Assembly: GCF_000344155.1 (NCBI RefSeq)
Contig: NZ_BAOQ01000019.1
Coordinates: 1 to 64,000, forward strand
Direction of reading: 5' to 3'
DNA: 64,000 nucleotides
Source: Gordonia paraffinivorans NBRC 108238
GTDB taxonomy: Bacteria > Actinomycetota > Actinomycetes > Mycobacteriales > Mycobacteriaceae
In this document: in pieces, positions 7,647 to 15,865 of the stretch
Numbering within the stretch: position 1 is the first letter of the stretch
How the letters are laid out: every line of letters begins with the position of its first letter
The notes under the pieces: model-generated
Databases searched by the model: none
What the model was told of the DNA's origin: nothing
The model's input: the letters and a program-made list of their open reading frames with translations, nothing else
Translations under genes and position numbers: made by a program

Positions 7647-9232
7647 CCGGTCCGGGCGAGATCCCGAGCGTGACCCCGACGGTGACCCTGGTCCCCGGCA
7701 CCGGGATCGTCATCCGCAAGCCGGCGTTCCTGGCGGTGCTGTTCGACGCCGTGCCGGCGGCCTTCGTCACCGACGTCCTCGACATCGAATCCGCGGTCGC
7801 CGTGCCGGATTCGGCGCCGCGCCGCGGGCGGCACCTGGTGCGCGCGCTGGCCCGGCTGGTCGCGACCGCCGACGAGCCGGTCGACATCGGCTTCGCCGCA
7901 CCCGACGACGTCGGCGTCGCGGTGTTCCTGGCGGGCGACGTCTACGGCGAGACCGACGGCCATCGGATCGAGCCGGGCGTCGACGCCCCGTACGACAAGG
8001 CCATCCCGTGGCCCTACGAAGGGCTCGGCCTCTACCTGGAGGGGACCGTCCCCGCCGAGGTGGGGGAGGAGAGATTCGACCTCGTCGACGGCGTGGTCCC
8101 CGCCGCCGGTGCGCTCCTGCACACCCCGCTGGGGCTGCGCGGGACCGAGTTCCACCCCACCGGGGAGTCCGTGCGCGGCGCGGTCCGGGCCGCGCGATCC
8201 GGCGAGGGCCCGGTCGCGGGCGCACCCGGAGCCCCCGGGATCCCGGAGGGCGCTCCCGCTCCCGTGCGAACGCCCGGATCCCCGCAACCCGAACCCGTCG
8301 AACGCGAGGGCGAGCCGGTGCCCGGACCAGCGGGTGGCGGGGCCGGTGTCCCGCCGCCGGCGGACGGAGACGTCGCCGGGCCGGAGCCGGTCGGGGCGGC
8401 CCTGGGTGCGGAGCCGGAGAAACCCGCGGTCGAGCTCGGGAAGCCCGCTGCCGCAGCCGTTTCCGGAGAGCAGATCCCGTCGGGCCCCACCGAGCGGTTG
8501 CGGCCGGAACCGGCCGCGGCACCCGATCCCGCCCCGGTCGGCGAACCGCTGCCCTTCACCTCGACGCCGCTGGGAGGAGCCCCGGACGGGCGGCAGGCGC
8601 CGAAGAGCCCGTTGCCGCCGGCCTCTCCGGGCGGTGCGCACTCCCCGGTGCCGCCGGGCCGGCCGGAACCGGTCGCCGAACCGGTCGAACCGCGCCCTCC
8701 GCTGCCCAAGCAGGAGCACTCCAGGCCGGTGACCGAGGTCGTGCGGGTGGAGGCGAGTCGCGCCAGGGTTCATGGAATCCGTTGCGCCCGAGGGCACCTC
8801 AATCATCCGCAGTCCTGGCTGTGCGGCGTGTGCGGCATCCGCATGGATCAGCTGACGACTTTCCTCGTGGAGGGCGAACGCCCGCCGCTGGGCTGGCTGC
8901 TCCTCGACAACGGATTCACCTTCCTGCTCGACGAGGACCTCGTGATCGGACGCGAGCCCGGGGCGGCGGGGAGGAACACGGCCGGGCCCAAGCCGATCCG
9001 GGTCAAGGACGAGACCGGCCAGCTGTCGCGGCGCCACATCGAGATCCGCCTGGTCGAATGGACCGTCCAACTGGTCGACCTCGGCTCGGCGAACGGCACC
9101 TTCGTGACCGACCCGACCACCAGCCGCGAGATCCGGCTGCTCCCTCACCGGCCGCATGTCCTCGTTCCGGGGTCGCACGTCCGGATCGGCGGACGGCACT
9201 TCATCTTCGAGTCGCATCACGCGAGGATCTGA
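7643..9232 (+). CDS. Zinc-ribbon and FHA domain protein
   Basis: The 529-residue protein has four parts. Residues 1-180 form an unrecognised folded domain. Residues 180-365 are a long Pro/Gly/Ala/Glu-rich linker. C381, H385, C394 and C397 look like a small zinc ribbon. Residues 431-522 form an FHA domain with the expected GRE, SRRH and SANGTF motifs that bind phosphothreonine. The GTG start overlaps the previous stop by 4 bases (GTGA). FHA proteins normally read the output of Ser/Thr kinases, yet both kinase-like proteins of this locus lack catalytic residues. It may therefore bind a phosphoprotein made by a kinase elsewhere. Confidence 0.85.
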   Translation: MTGPGEIPSVTPTVTLVPGTGIVIRKPAFLAVLFDAVPAAFVTDVLDIESAVAVPDSAPRRGRHLVRALARLVATADEPVDIGFAAPDDVGVAVFLAGDVYGETDGHRIEPGVDAPYDKAIPWPYEGLGLYLEGTVPAEVGEERFDLVDGVVPAAGALLHTPLGLRGTEFHPTGESVRGAVRAARSGEGPVAGAPGAPGIPEGAPAPVRTPGSPQPEPVEREGEPVPGPAGGGAGVPPPADGDVAGPEPVGAALGAEPEKPAVELGKPAAAAVSGEQIPSGPTERLRPEPAAAPDPAPVGEPLPFTSTPLGGAPDGRQAPKSPLPPASPGGAHSPVPPGRPEPVAEPVEPRPPLPKQEHSRPVTEVVRVEASRARVHGIRCARGHLNHPQSWLCGVCGIRMDQLTTFLVEGERPPLGWLLLDNGFTFLLDEDLVIGREPGAAGRNTAGPKPIRVKDETGQLSRRHIEIRLVEWTVQLVDLGSANGTFVTDPTTSREIRLLPHRPHVLVPGSHVRIGGRHFIFESHHARI

Positions 9233-9248
9233 AGGCCGGGTCTGGCAG

Positions 9249-11360
9249 ATGGACAAACACACGGTCGCGTTTCTCCTCCTGGATGTCGCGGTCATCATCG
9301 CGGCCGCTCGGATCGGCGGCATGATCGCGCGCGCCGTGCGCCAGCCCGCGGTCGTGGGCGAGATCGCGGCGGGCCTCGCGCTGGGGCCGAGCCTGCTGGG
9401 TCTTCTGCCCGGAAGCCCCGACGAGTGGCTGTTCCCCGGCGACGTACGGCCCCTGCTCGGCGGTCTCGCGCAGATCGGTCTCGTGCTGTTCATGTTCATC
9501 GTCGGCCTCGAGCTCGACATGCGCCTGACGCGCGGTCGCGAACGCGCGGCCGCGAGCATCTCGGCGAGCTCGATCGTCGTGCCGTTCGGACTCGGTGCGG
9601 CTCTGGGATTCCTGCTCTACCCCGCGCACGACACCGTCGACGGCGTCCACATCGAACGACTCGGCATGGTCCTGTTCACCGGTGTCGCGATGTCGATCAC
9701 CGCGTTCCCGGTGCTCGCCCGCATCCTCACCGACCGGGGGATGATGCGCACCGTCCCCGGCGTGTTCAGCCTGGCGGCGGCCGCGGTCGACGACATCCTC
9801 GCCTGGACGCTCCTGGCCTTCATCATCGCCGTCATCTCCGGCGGCAGTCCGGTGGAGGTCGCCGAGATCGTGGGGTTGACGCTGGTCTACGCCGCGGTCA
9901 TGTTCGGACTCGTCCGCCCGCTGCTGGCGAAACTCGTCGAATGGCGCGACACGGCCGGCCGGCTCACGCCGGACATCCTCGCGGTCATCCTCATCGGGGT
10001 GTTCCTGTCGTCCACGGCGACCGACGTGATCGGCATCCATCAGATCTTCGGCGCCTTCATGTTCGGCGCGGTGATGCCGAAGGTCGGTGCAGAGCGACTG
10101 CACCGGGAGATCCTCGAGCGGCTCGAGCAGGTCAGCGTGCTCCTGCTGCTGCCGATGTTCTTCGTGGTCACCGGCCTGAGCGTCGACCTCGCCGCCATCG
10201 GGGTGTCCGGGCTGTGGCAGTTGGGCCTGGTCCTGCTGGTGGCCGTGACCGGCAAGTTCTGCGGGGCCTACGCCGGCGCCCGGCTCAGCGCGATCCCGAC
10301 GCGCCAGTCCGCGGCCATCGCCGTGCTGATGAACACACGCGGCCTCACCGAGCTCGTGATCCTGTCGGCCGGACGGGATCTCGGCGTGCTGAGCGACGAC
10401 CTCTTCGCGATGCTGGTCGTCATGGCCCTGGTGACCACGGTGCTCACCGAGCCGTTGCTGCGTCTGGTGTACCCGGACAGCGTGGTGGACAGCGACATCG
10501 CCGCGGCGGAGCGGCGCGCCCTCGCCGCGGCCACCGCACCCCGGGTGATGGTGGTGCTGCGAGATCCGGCCGGCACGGTCGAGGAACTCCGGGACCGCCA
10601 TCGGCGGATGCTCGACTGCGCCACCGGATACGACGTGGTGCTGGCCGGGGTGCTCACCTCGCCGGACCGCAGGTCGGCCCGTCTCGAGGTCGGCGTGCCG
10701 GTGGTGCCCGACTTCGCCGCCATCGCCGAGGCGATCGAGAAACTCAACCTGCTCGGCTCGTCGCTGACCGGGGCCGGGGCGGTGTCGGTGCTCTGCCGGT
10801 TCAGCGCCGACCCCGCCGCCGATCTCGACGCGATGGCCGAGAACGCCGGTGCCGACGTCATCGTCGTCGACTCCGCCGACCGCGGAATCGCCGAGCGGCT
10901 CCGGGCCGCACCGGTCGCCGTCGTCGACGAGGCGGCGGCGCCGGGTGCGGCGCCGGGTCGAGGCGTCGTGACCTGCGTGTCGTCGGACGGTCGTGCCGGC
11001 CGCACGGCCGTGGTCCTCGCCGCCGGGCTGGCGCTGTTCGGCTCGCGGACGCTCACCGTCGTCTCCGGCGCCTCGCGTCGGCGTCTGCTCAACGACCTGA
11101 GGCCCGTGTCCCAGCGCGGTGTCGCGATCACCGTCGTCGACCCGCGGCGTCACCGCGCCGAGGACGGTTCGTTCGTGGTGGCCGGGGCGGCCGGCGAGGA
11201 AACCGGGGCGGCGGTCACCGTCCTCGACAACGCCCGCACCAGCGAGGAATCCCTGGGTGAGCGGATCACCACCCTCTATGCGCCCGCCGACGCCGCCGAC
11301 GCCGCAGACGCCGCGGACGCGACGAGTTCGTCCACCACGTCTTCACCAGAGAGGCATTGA
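9249..11360 (+). CDS. CPA2-type cation/proton antiporter with C-terminal sensor region
   Basis: The 703-residue product has a Na+/H+ exchanger domain (about residues 5-400, 11-12 membrane segments) like KefB/CHX proteins. The unwound-helix region includes the acidic AAAVDDILAW motif expected for ion binding. Residues 440-700 are soluble and look like two alpha/beta modules, as in the regulatory tails of plant CHX antiporters. The ATG at 9249 follows the FHA stop by 16 bases. The pseudokinase gene begins 1 bp after its stop. An Ala/Asp repeat (DAADAADAAD) lies near the C-terminus. It probably exchanges K+ or Na+ for protons; its pairing with FHA and pseudokinase genes suggests signal-controlled transport. 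Confidence 0.88.
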   Translation: MDKHTVAFLLLDVAVIIAAARIGGMIARAVRQPAVVGEIAAGLALGPSLLGLLPGSPDEWLFPGDVRPLLGGLAQIGLVLFMFIVGLELDMRLTRGRERAAASISASSIVVPFGLGAALGFLLYPAHDTVDGVHIERLGMVLFTGVAMSITAFPVLARILTDRGMMRTVPGVFSLAAAAVDDILAWTLLAFIIAVISGGSPVEVAEIVGLTLVYAAVMFGLVRPLLAKLVEWRDTAGRLTPDILAVILIGVFLSSTATDVIGIHQIFGAFMFGAVMPKVGAERLHREILERLEQVSVLLLLPMFFVVTGLSVDLAAIGVSGLWQLGLVLLVAVTGKFCGAYAGARLSAIPTRQSAAIAVLMNTRGLTELVILSAGRDLGVLSDDLFAMLVVMALVTTVLTEPLLRLVYPDSVVDSDIAAAERRALAAATAPRVMVVLRDPAGTVEELRDRHRRMLDCATGYDVVLAGVLTSPDRRSARLEVGVPVVPDFAAIAEAIEKLNLLGSSLTGAGAVSVLCRFSADPAADLDAMAENAGADVIVVDSADRGIAERLRAAPVAVVDEAAAPGAAPGRGVVTCVSSDGRAGRTAVVLAAGLALFGSRTLTVVSGASRRRLLNDLRPVSQRGVAITVVDPRRHRAEDGSFVVAGAAGEETGAAVTVLDNARTSEESLGERITTLYAPADAADAADAADATSSSTTSSPERH

Positions 11361-11361
11361 C

Positions 11362-12174
11362 ATGGCCACAGTCGAGATCCCGCGTCGGCTCGCGGATTTC
11401 ACCGTGCTGAGCAAGCTCGGTGTCGGCGGCAACGGAACCTTCTACCTCGCCGAACCGCCGGCGCGTCTCGGGCTGGACACCGATCGCGTGGTCCTCAAGG
11501 TCTTCAGCGGGGTGTGCAGCGACGACGCCTACCGGCGCGGCGTCCGGGAGCTGCGGGCGTTCGCGGCGGTGGCGTCCCCGTATCTGGCCGCGCTGTACGA
11601 CGCGATCCTGCAGGGCCAGTTCATGTATGCGATGGAGTACTTCCCGCTCGGCTCGCTGTCGTCGCCGGCGCGTCGGCTCGATCGTGACGAACGCCTGGCC
11701 GCCGTCGCCGACGCCGCGCGCGGGGTGCATGCGCTGCACGAGGCGGGAATCGCCCACGCCAACATCACCCCGTCGAGCATCATGGTCACCGAGACCGGCG
11801 GGAAGATCTCCGATCTGGGACTCGCCCGGGTCCTCGCGGCCGACGAACCGATCACGAGCTTCGCGCAACCGGGAGCCGTGCAGTACATGGATCCCGCCCT
11901 GCTCGCCGGGGACATGCCGTCGCGGGCGACCGACATCTGGTCCCTGGGTGCGTGCCTGCACCGGGCGCTGACCGACGAGGGCGTCTACGGCGAGGTGCCC
12001 GACGCGCAACCGCTGCTCGCGATCCGCGCCGCGTTGTCGACGCCGCCGACGCTGTCGGAGAGGCTGACCCGCGACGAACGCACCCTCGTCGCGAACTGTC
12101 TCGCCCTGGCGGGGTCGCGTCCGGCGACCGCACTCGAGGTCGCCGAACGGATCGACGCGCTGCGGAACAGGTGA
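11362..12174 (+). CDS. Soluble Ser/Thr pseudokinase
   Basis: The 270-residue product is little more than a protein kinase domain. It keeps the glycine loop (G20VGGNG25), the beta-3 lysine (K46 in VVLKVF), a helix-C glutamate (E63) and the metal-binding aspartate (D151, as DLG). The catalytic HRDLKPSN loop has become H132-A-N134-ITPSS, losing the catalytic Asp, the Lys and the loop Asn. Later DIWSLG and related elements are intact. It probably binds ATP but does not phosphorylate by the usual mechanism. AGAGAGG precedes the ATG by 7 bases. No membrane helix is present, unlike typical mycobacterial Pkn receptors. It ends the five-gene operon and faces the second pseudokinase. Confidence 0.87.
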   Translation: MATVEIPRRLADFTVLSKLGVGGNGTFYLAEPPARLGLDTDRVVLKVFSGVCSDDAYRRGVRELRAFAAVASPYLAALYDAILQGQFMYAMEYFPLGSLSSPARRLDRDERLAAVADAARGVHALHEAGIAHANITPSSIMVTETGGKISDLGLARVLAADEPITSFAQPGAVQYMDPALLAGDMPSRATDIWSLGACLHRALTDEGVYGEVPDAQPLLAIRAALSTPPTLSERLTRDERTLVANCLALAGSRPATALEVAERIDALRNR

Positions 12175-12218
12175 CCGGTGCGGGGCCGGACGACGCCGCC
12201 CGGTGACGACCGCGCGGT

Positions 12219-13766
12219 TCAGCCGAGTGGTGCGGTGCGCCACCAGGCGTCGAGGATCTCACGCCCCGAGTGGTCCGGCCAGGTGGTGATGACCGTGTAC
12301 GGAACATGGACGGGCGCCGAGAAATTCGTCACCAGCCAGCCGTCTTTCACGCTCTCCCGGCTCGCCGACGCCGGGCCGTCGCGCCACGTGATCTCGTCGC
12401 CCGGGTAGCCCTTCAGCGGCGCGGTCACCTTCTGTTGCGCGCCCGGCGGTGCCGTGTGCCAGACGGCGTAGGTCAGATTCTCCGGGTCGGTGCAGGAGAT
12501 GCCGTCGACACCGTCGCGGGACACGGCGGCGCAGGTGGCGTCCCGCCAGCCCGTGGCATCGGGAGACGCGGGGATCAGCCGGGGAAAGGCATCGGCGATG
12601 TGGGACACCGCGGGTGGCCACGGTGCGGGAGCGTTGCGGGAGCCGACCAGCATGACCGCGCCGACGCACACGGCGACGACCACGGCGGCGACGAACAGCG
12701 GCACCAGCCACGCCTTGCGCGACCGCGGTATCGACGACCCGCCCTGCGACCACACGGGCCCGGCGACGGGCCCGGCCGGGCGGCCCGGGTGGCCGGCGGT
12801 CCCGAACACACGCGGAGCGGGGGAGCCCGCAGCGTGGGCGTCGGAGTCGGGGACGCGGGCGAGCGCACCGTGGGGCGACGGCGACGGCATGACGTCGGTC
12901 GGCGGTTCCCCGTCGGTGTGGGTGAGGTGCAGCGCGAGCTCGGCCGCGCGGGCGAATTCGGCGCAGGTCCGATACCGCTGTTCGGGCCCGGGGTCGAGCG
13001 CGCGGGCGAGCACGGCGTAGAAGGCGGGCGAGACCGCTCCCGAGACCCGGTGCCGGGCAACGGATGTGGTGCCGGTCAGCAATTCGACGAGGACGCGTCC
13101 GAGGCCGGCGACGTCGGTGTCGGGATGCGGGGTGTCCTCGTCCTGCGGGGGCGGCGTCAGGCCGAAGCCGCCCAGCGTGACCACGCCGGGCGGGCGCAGG
13201 TCGGCGGGGCCCGGGTCGGCATCGGTGTGGATGAAGATGTCGGATGTGACGAGTCCGCTGTGGACCAGGCGGCGGAGATGCGCCGCGTCGAGCGCCTCGC
13301 CGACCGCCCGGACGATCACGACCGCGCGATCGACGTCGATCCCGTCCGGGTGGTGGTGCACCAGTGCGGCGGCGTCGTGTCCCGGCACGGGTGCGGTCGC
13401 CACCCACAGGTGCCCGTCGGCGAGACCGTGGCCGACGACGCGCGCGATCGCGGGATGGGTTGTCGCCCTGGCAGATTCGTTGGACCGGGAGAACCACTGC
13501 CGGAAACGCGCGTCGGCGCTGTGCTCGGCGTCGACCACGGTGAGGACGACCGGGGGCGGCGATCCGGACCCGGGTGGGGCGGCTGCGCGGGAACCGGGTG
13601 CAGGGGAGTCGGAGGCAGGGGAGTCGGAGGCAGGGGGGCCGTGATCGACCGGCGTGGCGCGGTAGGTGGTGCCCGTCGCGATCCGGCGGAGCACGCGGTC
13701 GATGCGGTATCCGGCGAAGACCGAACCGTGGGCGAGGTGCTCGCCGTGGGTGGCATCGAAGGACAC
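12219..13766 (-). CDS. Membrane-anchored degenerate pseudokinase
   Basis: The 515-residue product has a highly degenerate kinase-like region (residues 15-282), a proline-rich linker, one membrane helix (353-374) and an outside domain of about 130 residues with two cysteines (412, 425). The beta-3 Lys is replaced (VVLTVVD), the catalytic loop reads VHSGLVTSDIF with no HRD, and the DFG position reads GGFG. The DVAGLGRVLVELLTG element still identifies the fold. This Pkn-like receptor layout without catalysis suggests a ligand-binding or scaffold role. The GTG start at 13764-13766 has GGAG upstream. A 15-bp tandem repeat expands a Pro/Ser loop in the N-lobe. It converges with the five-gene operon across 44 bp. 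Confidence 0.8.
   Translation of the reverse strand: MSFDATHGEHLAHGSVFAGYRIDRVLRRIATGTTYRATPVDHGPPASDSPASDSPAPGSRAAAPPGSGSPPPVVLTVVDAEHSADARFRQWFSRSNESARATTHPAIARVVGHGLADGHLWVATAPVPGHDAAALVHHHPDGIDVDRAVVIVRAVGEALDAAHLRRLVHSGLVTSDIFIHTDADPGPADLRPPGVVTLGGFGLTPPPQDEDTPHPDTDVAGLGRVLVELLTGTTSVARHRVSGAVSPAFYAVLARALDPGPEQRYRTCAEFARAAELALHLTHTDGEPPTDVMPSPSPHGALARVPDSDAHAAGSPAPRVFGTAGHPGRPAGPVAGPVWSQGGSSIPRSRKAWLVPLFVAAVVVAVCVGAVMLVGSRNAPAPWPPAVSHIADAFPRLIPASPDATGWRDATCAAVSRDGVDGISCTDPENLTYAVWHTAPPGAQQKVTAPLKGYPGDEITWRDGPASASRESVKDGWLVTNFSAPVHVPYTVITTWPDHSGREILDAWWRTAPLG
13601..13636. repeat. 15-bp tandem repeat inside the pseudokinase gene
   Basis: Two exact copies of CAGGGGAGTCGGAGG (13601-13615, 13616-13630) and the start of a third encode a PASDS-type repeat in a loop of the degenerate kinase domain. 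Its length is a multiple of three, so copy number can change without a frameshift. Confidence 0.7.
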
Positions 13767-13804
13767 GCTGGCTCCCTCACCTGTCGTGTGAGAGTCCGAT
13801 CCTA

Positions 13805-13891
13805 CTAGCAGTCGGCGACCACGGTGGTCAGCGCGGTCTCGGCGCGCTTGCGCCGCTCGAGGAGCCACTCGGGGAAGTAGGTGTGGCTCAC
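13805..13891 (-). pseudogene. IS256-type transposase fragment
   Basis: A 28-codon minus-strand frame ending in TAG contains TYFPEWLLERRKRAETALTT, which closely matches the conserved central part of actinobacterial IS256-family (mutator-type) transposases as I know them. Nothing recognisable of the transposase flanks it on either side, so it is a relic. The frame begins with a GTG at 13889-13891 that overlaps the stop of the 13888-14205 gene. It lies 38 bp from the start of the pseudokinase gene and may mark a rearrangement at the edge of that locus. Confidence 0.6.
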
Positions 13892-14205
13892 TCGAACAGC
13901 GCCGGAGCCGAGCCGAACAACATCACGATGAAGAACGCCAGAAGGAACCACGAACCGCCCTGCCACAGTTGCCATCGCCCGCCGCGCCGGTACACCCGGT
14001 AGGTTCGCACCAGCATCGAGATCGCGCCGACGAGGACGACGACGGGTGCGGCCACGATGAGCGCCGTCTGCAACGGATCCGACGAGAACCCGGCGACGAC
14101 GACGAGCGCGAGCCCGAACACCGCGGTGATCGCGACGTGGGTCGCGATCTCGCGAAAATCGTTGCCGCCGTTCCGCGGTTCCGGGGACGTGTTCGGGTCG
14201 CTCAT
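13888..14205 (-). CDS. Small membrane protein of unknown function
   Basis: The 105-residue product has a polar N-terminus, two hydrophobic helices near residues 25-45 and 48-66, a basic loop (RTYRVYRRGGRW) and a third helix near 78-95. It looks like the short DUF-type membrane proteins common in actinobacteria, but I do not recognise it. The ATG at 14203-14205 is chosen; a start 30 bases upstream is possible. TACCGT lies 9 bases before the chosen ATG and may be its -10. Confidence 0.6.
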   Translation of the reverse strand: MSDPNTSPEPRNGGNDFREIATHVAITAVFGLALVVVAGFSSDPLQTALIVAAPVVVLVGAISMLVRTYRVYRRGGRWQLWQGGSWFLLAFFIVMLFGSAPALFE

Positions 14206-14347
14206 GATAAGCCCACGGTACACGTCACGGTCCATGCCGACGCCGCACGTGATCAGGACTTATTGCTCTTTGCCGCCGGTCGTCGCGCGGAGCAGGATGG
14301 AGTCAGGGTCCGGACGGGCCCGCCGTCAAAGGAGATGAGCGAGGGAA

Positions 14348-15208
14348 ATGAACGCGATACTCGTCGGAGTGGACGGTTCGGACGCTGCCACCAGCGCGGT
14401 GCGTTGGGCCGCCAAGGCCGCGGCGGCCGAGCATCTCGACCTCAAGATCGTCAGCGCCTATGACGCGAGCACCAGCGACTACGCGCCCGGCCTCATCATC
14501 CCTCAGGACGTCATCGACGCCATCCGCCAGGACGCGTCCGACGCCGTGCACGCGGCGGCCGAGGTCGCGCGGCAGGTCGCGCCCGGAGTCTCGGTCACCA
14601 CGTCGATCGTGGACGGTGACGCGGCGCGCGTGCTGCTCGAGCTGGGCAAGGACGCCCCGCTGATCGTGGTCGGGACGCGGCACCTCGGCAGCGTCAAGGG
14701 GCTGTTCCTCGGCTCGGTGAGCATCAACGTCGCCGCGCACGCGCACGGTCGGGTCGCGATCGTCGCCGGCGACGGCATCGACGACGGTCCGGTGGTGGTC
14801 GGGGTCGACGGCTCGCCGGTCAGCGACGCGGCGGTCGCCGAGGCCTTCCGTCAGGCGTCGTTGCGCAACGCGCCCCTCATCGCGGTCCACACCTGGAGCC
14901 CGCTGGACGCCGACGCCCTGCACGGCTACGGCATCAGCCGCGAGGAGGTCGAGCGGATGACCGGGGATTCGGTCGAGGTGCTCGCCGAGCGTCTCGCCGG
15001 GTACTCGCAGGACTACCCGGACGTCCGCGTCGAGCGGCGGGTGCTGCCCGACGAGCCGGCGAAGGCGCTGCTCGACGCCGCGGTCGGCGCACAGCTCATC
15101 GTGGTCGGCAGCCGGGGTCGCGGCGGTTTCCGCGGCCTGCTGCTCGGATCGACGAGCCAGAAGGTCATCCACAATGCACTGTGCCCGGTCATGGTGGTGC
15201 GCACCTGA
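14348..15208 (+). CDS. Tandem universal stress protein
   Basis: The 286-residue product is two UspA domains in tandem, the usual form in mycobacteria. Each begins with a VGVDGS motif and ends with the ATP-binding pattern, VVGTRHLGSVKGLFLGSVS in the first half and VVGSRGRGGFRGLLLGSTS in the second. It probably binds ATP and acts in stress or dormancy adaptation in the cytosol. AGGAG lies about 12 bases upstream of the ATG. The 141-bp region before it, shared with the divergent membrane protein gene, shows no DosR box that I can recognise. Confidence 0.92.
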   Translation: MNAILVGVDGSDAATSAVRWAAKAAAAEHLDLKIVSAYDASTSDYAPGLIIPQDVIDAIRQDASDAVHAAAEVARQVAPGVSVTTSIVDGDAARVLLELGKDAPLIVVGTRHLGSVKGLFLGSVSINVAAHAHGRVAIVAGDGIDDGPVVVGVDGSPVSDAAVAEAFRQASLRNAPLIAVHTWSPLDADALHGYGISREEVERMTGDSVEVLAERLAGYSQDYPDVRVERRVLPDEPAKALLDAAVGAQLIVVGSRGRGGFRGLLLGSTSQKVIHNALCPVMVVRT

Positions 15209-15273
15209 ACGGTGCCCGAGCGCGCCGGGTCGCGGGCACGCGCCGATGACCTACCGCCCGGATCGGCGGTGCC

Positions 15274-15279
15274 TACGAT
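15274..15279 (+). promoter_or_regulatory. -10 element, leaderless promoter of soxR
   Basis: TACGAT ends 6 bases before the soxR ATG. There is no Shine-Dalgarno sequence, which fits a leaderless mRNA. Confidence 0.55.
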
Positions 15280-15285
15280 CGTCGT

Positions 15286-15735
15286 ATGACCCCGAAGAGA
15301 CTCGAGCTCTCGGTCGGTGAGCTCGCGCGGCGTGCCGGCATCGCGCCGTCGGCGGTCCGGTTCTACGAGGACCAGGGGCTGATCTTCAGTCGTCGGACCG
15401 CCGGCAACCAGCGCCGGTACCACCGCGCGATGCTGCGGCGGGTGGCGTTCATCCGCGCATCGCAGGTGGCGGGCATCCCGCTGTCGGTGATCGGCGAGGT
15501 GCTCGCCGGGCTCGGCGACCACGAGTCCCCGTCGAAGGCGATGTGGGAGGCGGCGTCGACGCGGTGGATGGACGACATCAACCACCGCATCGAGCTGCTG
15601 GAGAAGATGCGCGACCTCATCGGCTCCTGCGTGGGCTGCGGGTGCCTGTCACTCGGGGAGTGCCACCTGCTCAATCCCGACGACGAACTCAACCGGCTCG
15701 GGCCCGGACCCCGCCGCCTCATCGGCGAGGAGTGA
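15286..15735 (+). CDS. soxR: Redox-sensitive MerR-family regulator SoxR
   Basis: The 149-residue protein has a MerR winged-helix domain (LSVGELARRAGIAPSAVRFY), a dimerisation helix, and the SoxR iron-sulfur motif CVGCGCLSLGEC near residue 115. The four cysteines hold a [2Fe-2S] cluster that senses redox-cycling compounds and activates target promoters in the oxidised state. In actinobacteria, SoxR targets are usually a few oxidoreductase and transporter genes. The patatin and MFS genes downstream are possible targets but each has its own start signals. The start follows a leaderless -10. Confidence 0.93.
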   Translation: MTPKRLELSVGELARRAGIAPSAVRFYEDQGLIFSRRTAGNQRRYHRAMLRRVAFIRASQVAGIPLSVIGEVLAGLGDHESPSKAMWEAASTRWMDDINHRIELLEKMRDLIGSCVGCGCLSLGECHLLNPDDELNRLGPGPRRLIGEE

Positions 15736-15853
15736 TCGCCCGGCCACCGTCGCCGCCCGACCGTTCCGCGCCGCCCGTCCGTGCCGACCGATCCGCGCCG
15801 ACCGCCTCCGGCGTCGACCCCTCTCCGACGACGGGGCCGTCGACGCCCGGCGG

Positions 15854-15859
15854 TAGGGT
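15854..15859 (+). promoter_or_regulatory. -10 element, leaderless promoter of patatin/MFS operon
   Basis: TAGGGT ends 6 bases before the ATG at 15866. Confidence 0.5.
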
Positions 15860-15865
15860 TGGCGC

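Noticed and set aside
11119..11361. 81-codon N-terminal extension of the soluble pseudokinase
   Set aside because: It overlaps the antiporter gene in another frame, is Arg/Pro/Ser-rich, and the ATG at 11362 has a good ribosome site.
13888..14205. Attachment site or integron-like boundary at the end of the pseudokinase locus
   Set aside because: No tRNA, integrase or direct repeat was found; only the transposase scrap supports past mobility.
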